Positions 21,593 to 24,479 of a stretch of DNA of 24,479 nt are shown here, piece after piece. The DNA is from DATFWC01 sp045801465. GTDB taxonomy: Bacteria; Pseudomonadota; Alphaproteobacteria; Rhizobiales; Xanthobacteraceae. Position 1 is the first letter of the stretch. Each line of letters begins with the position of its first letter. The translations under genes were made by a program, and so were the position numbers. Location of the stretch: NCBI GenBank assembly GCA_045801465.1, contig JBJMSU010000033.1:1-24479 (forward strand), read 5' to 3'. Under the pieces are notes generated by a model, which searched no databases, had not been told where the DNA came from, and saw nothing but the letters and a program-made list of their open reading frames with translations.

Positions 21593-22569
21593 TACTCCGC
21601 CTTGGCGCCGGAATCCTTGACCACCTTCGACCACTTCGTCTCCTCGCGGTCGATCTGCGCGGCGTATTCTTCCGGCGAGCTCGGGGTCGGCTCGGCCCCG
21701 TCGGTAGCCAGGCGCTTGCGCACCTCGTCGCTCGCGAGCGCGGTGCGGAGCGCCTTGTTGAGCTTGTCGATAATCGGGCGCGGCGTGCCGGCCGGCGCCA
21801 CCAGCCCGTAATACAGCGAGGCTTCGAAGCCGGGGATTCCGGCTTCCGCAATGGTCGGCACGTCGGGTAACAGGCTGGAGCGCTTGGCGCTGGTCACCGC
21901 CAGCCCGCGCAACTTGCCTTCCGCAATATTGGCGTGCGTGGCGGGAATTGGCGCAAACGCCATCGGGATATGCCCGCCGAGCAGATCGGTTAGCGCCGGG
22001 CCCGTCCCCTTGTAGGGAACATGGGTGAGCTCGATCCCGGCCGCGCTGGCAAAATACACGCCGGAGACATGGCTGACGGTGCCGACGCCGGCGGAGCCGT
22101 AATTGACCTTGCCGGGGTTGGCCTTGGCATGGGCGACCAGGTCCTTGACCGACTGCACGTTGAACGACGGATGCACGACCAGCGAGTTGGGCGCATGGCC
22201 GATCAGGCCGATGGCGTCGAAATCCTTGCGCGGATCGTAGCCGGCGGTCGGATAGAGCGTCGGGCCGATCGCCAGCGTTCCGGTATAGCCCAGCAGGATC
22301 GTATAGCCGTCCGGCGTCGCCTTCGAGACCGCGCGGGTGGCGATGGTGCCGCCGGCGCCGCCGCGGTTGTCGACGACGATCTGCTGGCCCAGCGCTTCGC
22401 TCAGCTTGTCGGCAACGATGCGCGCCACGATCGTGGTGCTGCCGCCGGGCGGGAACGGCACGACCAGCGTGATCGGGCGATTGGGGTACTCTTGCGCCGC
22501 CGCCGCGCCGAGGCCGAGCATGGCGATCAGCGCCAGCGCCGCGCAGAAACGAATCTTCAACCCGGGCAT
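21592..22569 (-). CDS. Bug/TctC-family periplasmic solute-binding protein, copy 1
   Basis: A 325-residue paralogue of the next gene and the first gene of the long minus-strand operon. The signal peptide (MPGLKIRFCAALALIAML...AAAAQ) is followed by EYPNRPITLVVPFPPGGST, VDNRGGAGGTIATRAVSKATPDGYTI, YGSAGVGTVSHVSG and HVPYKGTGPALTDLLGGHI. Residues around the ligand pocket differ between the copies (PPGGSTT here, AAGGGND in copy 2), which suggests related but not identical ligands. ATG 22569 is preceded by GGAGG at good spacing; the upstream in-frame ATG at 22584 would place that site inside the gene. Its promoter should lie in the 86-base divergent gap. Confidence 0.94.
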   Translation of the reverse strand: MPGLKIRFCAALALIAMLGLGAAAAQEYPNRPITLVVPFPPGGSTTIVARIVADKLSEALGQQIVVDNRGGAGGTIATRAVSKATPDGYTILLGYTGTLAIGPTLYPTAGYDPRKDFDAIGLIGHAPNSLVVHPSFNVQSVKDLVAHAKANPGKVNYGSAGVGTVSHVSGVYFASAAGIELTHVPYKGTGPALTDLLGGHIPMAFAPIPATHANIAEGKLRGLAVTSAKRSSLLPDVPTIAEAGIPGFEASLYYGLVAPAGTPRPIIDKLNKALRTALASDEVRKRLATDGAEPTPSSPEEYAAQIDREETKWSKVVKDSGAKAE

Positions 22570-22655
22570 TCGACCTCCACTCATCGTGTTGCCGCCCCAT
22601 GACCGGCACTGACACGCCATGGTATAGAAATCTAGCACAGCGCAAAGGAGCCTGG
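22570..22655. promoter_or_regulatory. Divergent intergenic region between Bug operon and second ThDP pair
   Basis: These 86 bases must contain promoters in both directions for the 10-member minus-strand operon and the plus-strand ThDP pair. The only AT-rich stretch is TATAGAAATCTAG around 22623-22635, which could give a -10 element to either strand. No good -35 element or clear operator palindrome stands out. A shared regulator acting here would control both gene sets, but no regulator gene is present in the window. Confidence 0.4.
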
Positions 22656-23168
22656 ATGTCCTGGGCGGAAAGTTTCCTCGGCACCCTGAAGGAGAACGAC
22701 GTACGGCTCGTCACCTACGTTCCCGACAACGTGCTCACGCCGCTGATCACGGGAGCCTGCGCCGACAACTACTTCATCACGGTCGGAACCACGCGGGAGG
22801 ACGAAGCGGTCGGGGTGGTGGCGGGGGCCTGGATGGCGGGCATGCGCGGCTGCGTCATGATGCAGACGAGCGGCTTCGGCACGCTGCCGAACGCGCTCGC
22901 TTCGCTCCTCGTCCCGTACCAGATCCCGGCGGTCCTGATCGTCTCCGAGCGGGGAACGCTGGGCGAGTTCAACGTCGGCCAGGTTCTCGTCTCCCGCACC
23001 ATGCGCCCGACGCTGGACGCCATCGCGATGACGCATCACACGCTCGCCGACGAGGCGGCGATGCCGTTCATGGTCGACCGCGCCATCAAGCAGGCGGTCG
23101 CGACGCAAAGCCCGGTGGCGCTGATCCTGTCGCCGCTGCTGACCGGCGGCAAAGTGTTCAAGACCTGA
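22656..23168 (+). CDS. ThDP-binding (PYR) subunit of a second split decarboxylase-like enzyme
   Basis: A 170-residue free-standing PYR domain like the one encoded at 20082-20615 but clearly diverged. The catalytic-glutamate segment is GTTREDEAVGVVAGAWMAG (about 44-62). CVMMQTSGFGTLPNALASLL and IVSERGTLGEFNVGQ follow in the usual order. ATG 22656 is preceded by AAAGGAG at ideal spacing, better than the longer in-frame start at 22599. The protein has no signal peptide and should be cytoplasmic. Its partner is the PP subunit 354 bases downstream, beyond a repeat. Transcription is divergent from the Bug genes, so both ThDP enzymes probably belong to one pathway or to branches of it. Confidence 0.9.
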   Translation: MSWAESFLGTLKENDVRLVTYVPDNVLTPLITGACADNYFITVGTTREDEAVGVVAGAWMAGMRGCVMMQTSGFGTLPNALASLLVPYQIPAVLIVSERGTLGEFNVGQVLVSRTMRPTLDAIAMTHHTLADEAAMPFMVDRAIKQAVATQSPVALILSPLLTGGKVFKT

Positions 23169-23522
23169 TGCGGCGCTCGGCGGAGAAACTCGCTCCATCC
23201 CTCCCTCCGGCAGGGCTATCGCCTATGAGCGTCCCAGTTTCGCCGTGGCCGTGCCACTTGCTCCACCTCCCCTTGAAAAGGGGAGGTCGGTCGGCGTGGC
23301 CGGAGCGTCAGCGAAGGTCGCGGCGACCGGGTGGGGATCAAAATTCGCGACGAAGATCCCCACCCGCCTCGCCCGGCTCGAGCCGGGCTCGGCGACCTCC
23401 CCTTTTTAAGGGGAGGTGGAGTTTGCGGCACATCAAATGCGATACCCCTGTCCTTGCGGAAGAGGGATGGCGCGTGTTGGCACACCGAGTACCAGTTCGC
23501 GAATCCCATGGGCGAGGATGAC
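23169..23522. other. 354-base gap between the two subunit genes of the second ThDP enzyme
   Basis: No gene is supported here. The centre is a large palindromic repeat (23261-23421). The remaining flanks (23169-23260 and 23422-23522) show no clear promoter, apart from the GAGG ribosome-binding site for the downstream gene just before 23523. The open frame that crosses the repeat into the downstream gene is repeat-coded and not a credible N-terminus. Confidence 0.7.
23261..23421. repeat. MITE/RIME-like palindromic repeat of about 160 bases
   Basis: The ends are inverted copies of each other: the left end is CTCCACCTCCCCTT followed by AAGGGGAGGTCG, the right end is CGACCTCCCCTT followed by AAGGGGAGGTGGAG. 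Inside lie facing GTGGGGATC (23331-23339) and GATCCCCAC (23355-23363), and a perfect 16-bp palindrome CCCGGCTCGAGCCGGG (23372-23387). The whole has the build of a non-autonomous intergenic mosaic element. I see no target-site duplication that I can state with confidence. Confidence 0.8.
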
Positions 23523-24152
23523 ATGTCAAAAGCCGCCGCAACCGTGACCCGCCCAAAGATCTTGAACCGTGCCGACCTGACGCAGCGGCTCACCGCAAGG
23601 CTGAAGCATGACGAGGCGGTGGTCGCCGGCATCGGCAACACCAACTTCGATCTCTACGCCGCCGGCCACCGGCCGCAGAATTTCTACATGCTCGGCAGCA
23701 TGGGGCTGGCGGTGCCGATCGCGCTCGGCGTCGCCATCGCGCAACCGAGCCGCGGCGTGATCGCGCTCGAAGGCGACGGCTCGATCCTGATGTCGCTCGG
23801 CTGCCTGTCGACCGTCGCCCAGCTCAAGCCGCGCAACCTGACGATCATCATCATCGACAACGGCATCTACCAGATCACCGGCAAGCAGCCGACCACGACC
23901 CAGAGCACCGCCGACATCGTCGAGATCGCGCGCGGTTGCGGCATCGAGAACAGCTTGTGGATTCGCGACGAGGCGCATTTCGAGGAGCTGATCGACCGCG
24001 CGTTCGACGACGGCGGGCCGATCCTGTTGGCGGCCAAGATCGACGATCAACCCGGCGATGCCAAAATGGTGCGCGACCCGGCGCTGATCCGCAACCGGTT
24101 CATGAAAGGTCTCGGCACCGGCCGCGGCGGCGCGCTCGATGATTCCCCGTAG
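23523..24152 (+). CDS. ThDP-binding (PP) subunit of the second split decarboxylase-like enzyme
   Basis: A 209-residue PP domain. The cofactor motif runs from ALEGDGSILMSLGCLSTV (GDG at 84-86) to IIDNGIYQITG (Asp112-Asn113). VVAGIGNTNFDLYAA and LGSMGLAVPIALGVAIAQ precede it, as in ComE-type subunits. It replaces the YGETGWQ-type loop of the other PP subunit with YQITGKQP, so the active site entrance differs and a different substrate is plausible. ATG 23523 has GAGG about 8 bases upstream and starts at the usual position relative to the fold; ATG 23508 is an alternative. A repeat separates it from its PYR partner gene, so the two may not be equally expressed. Confidence 0.9.
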   Translation: MSKAAATVTRPKILNRADLTQRLTARLKHDEAVVAGIGNTNFDLYAAGHRPQNFYMLGSMGLAVPIALGVAIAQPSRGVIALEGDGSILMSLGCLSTVAQLKPRNLTIIIIDNGIYQITGKQPTTTQSTADIVEIARGCGIENSLWIRDEAHFEELIDRAFDDGGPILLAAKIDDQPGDAKMVRDPALIRNRFMKGLGTGRGGALDDSP

Positions 24153-24159
24153 CGCGTAG

Positions 24160-24186
24160 CCCGCATCGAGCGAAGCGGACTGCGGG
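24160..24186. repeat. Short hairpin repeat (TAGCCCGCAT...GCGAAGCG type)
   Basis: CCCGCA (24160-24165) and TGCGGG (24181-24186) flank CGAGCGAAGCG. This resembles the widespread alphaproteobacterial intergenic repeat that starts with GTAGCCCG. It lies 8 bases past the stop of the plus-strand ThDP gene and between convergent genes, so it may help end transcription, though no T-tract follows. Confidence 0.6.
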
Positions 24187-24235
24187 GACGGCCGTTCCCC
24201 GGCTGTGGCGCTTCGCGGTCATCCGGCTAGGACGT

Positions 24236-24479
24236 TTACGGATTCCGGACTCGGTTTGACCCCGGCGCCGGACCAGGTCCGCCCGCCCGGGGAGCCTGGA
24301 GCGGCGCCACTTCCGCCGGCGCTGCGCTTGCGGCGCCTCCTCCCAGGCGCGCGATCAGCTCCGCGGTCGGATAGGAATCCGCCGGCATCCCCAGCTTCAG
24401 CTGCGCCTGCTTGACGGCGGCGCGCGTCGTCAAGCCGAGCTTGCCGTCGGACTTGCCGACGTCATAGCCCTGTCGCGCC
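24236..24479 (-). CDS. C-terminal part of a peptidoglycan-binding protein, probably a lytic murein transglycosylase (partial)
   Basis: The frame enters from the right edge and ends at TAA (24236-24238); 80 residues are visible. They start with RQGYDVGKSDGKLGLTTR and continue with AAVKQAQLKLGMPADSYPT and AELIARLGGG. This is the end of a PG_binding_1 domain, where GxxxGxxDGxxGxxTxxAVxxxQ is the usual pattern. A Pro/Ala/Gly-rich tail of about 25 residues follows. In this group of bacteria such a C-terminus is common on MltB-like lytic transglycosylases that trim peptidoglycan in the periplasm. The catalytic part is outside the window, so only the binding domain is firm. Confidence 0.8.
   Translation of the reverse strand, partial: ARQGYDVGKSDGKLGLTTRAAVKQAQLKLGMPADSYPTAELIARLGGGAASAAPAEVAPLQAPRAGGPGPAPGSNRVRNP

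Noticed and set aside
21593..22714. Extension of the second Bug gene frame through the first Bug gene
   Set aside because: The extension is out of frame with the true first Bug gene; the signal peptide at 21592 marks the real start.
23331..23522. N-terminal extension of the plus-strand ThDP PP subunit
   Set aside because: It is translated repeat DNA followed by unconserved sequence; ATG 23523 fits the fold and has a ribosome-binding site.
24153..24235. Small RNA or tRNA in the last intergenic gap
   Set aside because: The sequence matches a common repeat with a short hairpin; no tRNA arms or promoter are visible.

Overview
The window is GC-rich and densely coded. Its codon use, its Tad/Cpa pilus genes and its many short intergenic palindromes point to an alphaproteobacterium of the order Hyphomicrobiales, most like the Bradyrhizobium/Xanthobacteraceae group. 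That placement is inferred from gene content and repeat style; no database search was possible. I see no tRNA, rRNA, CRISPR array, transposase or integrase.

Layout. (1) 1-2954, plus strand: the 3' end of a medium-chain dehydrogenase, a repeat, then a tightly packed trio of an amidohydrolase and the ATPase and permease of a NitT/TauT/SsuBC-type ABC importer with no binding protein in view. (2) 2985-11468, minus strand: a Tad (tight adherence) pilus machine read in the order cpaB, cpaC (secretin), a short lipoprotein in the cpaD position, cpaE/tadZ, cpaF/tadA, tadB, tadC and, after a gap, a tadD-like TPR lipoprotein. Pilin, minor pilins and prepilin peptidase are not in the window. (3) 11901-13412, plus: a secreted S10 serine carboxypeptidase. 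(4) 22569 down to 13406, minus: a long metabolic operon with mostly overlapping or few-base junctions. Its order is two tandem Bug/TctC-type solute-binding proteins, the PYR and PP halves of a split thiamine-diphosphate (ThDP) decarboxylase-like enzyme, a remnant of an acyl-CoA dehydrogenase, an ADP-forming acyl-CoA synthetase, an SCP2-like small protein, an alpha/beta hydrolase, a beta-hydroxyacid dehydrogenase and an MmgE/PrpD protein. (5) 22656-24152, plus: a second split ThDP pair transcribed divergently from the Bug genes. (6) 24236-end, minus: the C-terminus of a peptidoglycan-binding protein.

How the genes may work together. Region 4-5 looks like a catabolic module for an unknown carboxylic acid. 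Periplasmic capture would be by the Bug proteins, 2-oxoacid decarboxylation or C-C bond chemistry by split ThDP enzymes, CoA-ester handling by the synthetase, and redox and hydration/hydrolysis steps by the remaining enzymes. The substrate cannot be named from sequence alone.

The most unusual feature is how palindromic repeats have reshaped this operon. A double REP-like element sits where most of an acyl-CoA dehydrogenase gene is missing, and it appears to supply the start codon and first codons of the synthetase. A second, hairpin-type repeat carries a ribosome-binding site and ATG in its loop and may supply the start of the ThDP PP subunit. A different repeat separates the two halves of the second ThDP pair.
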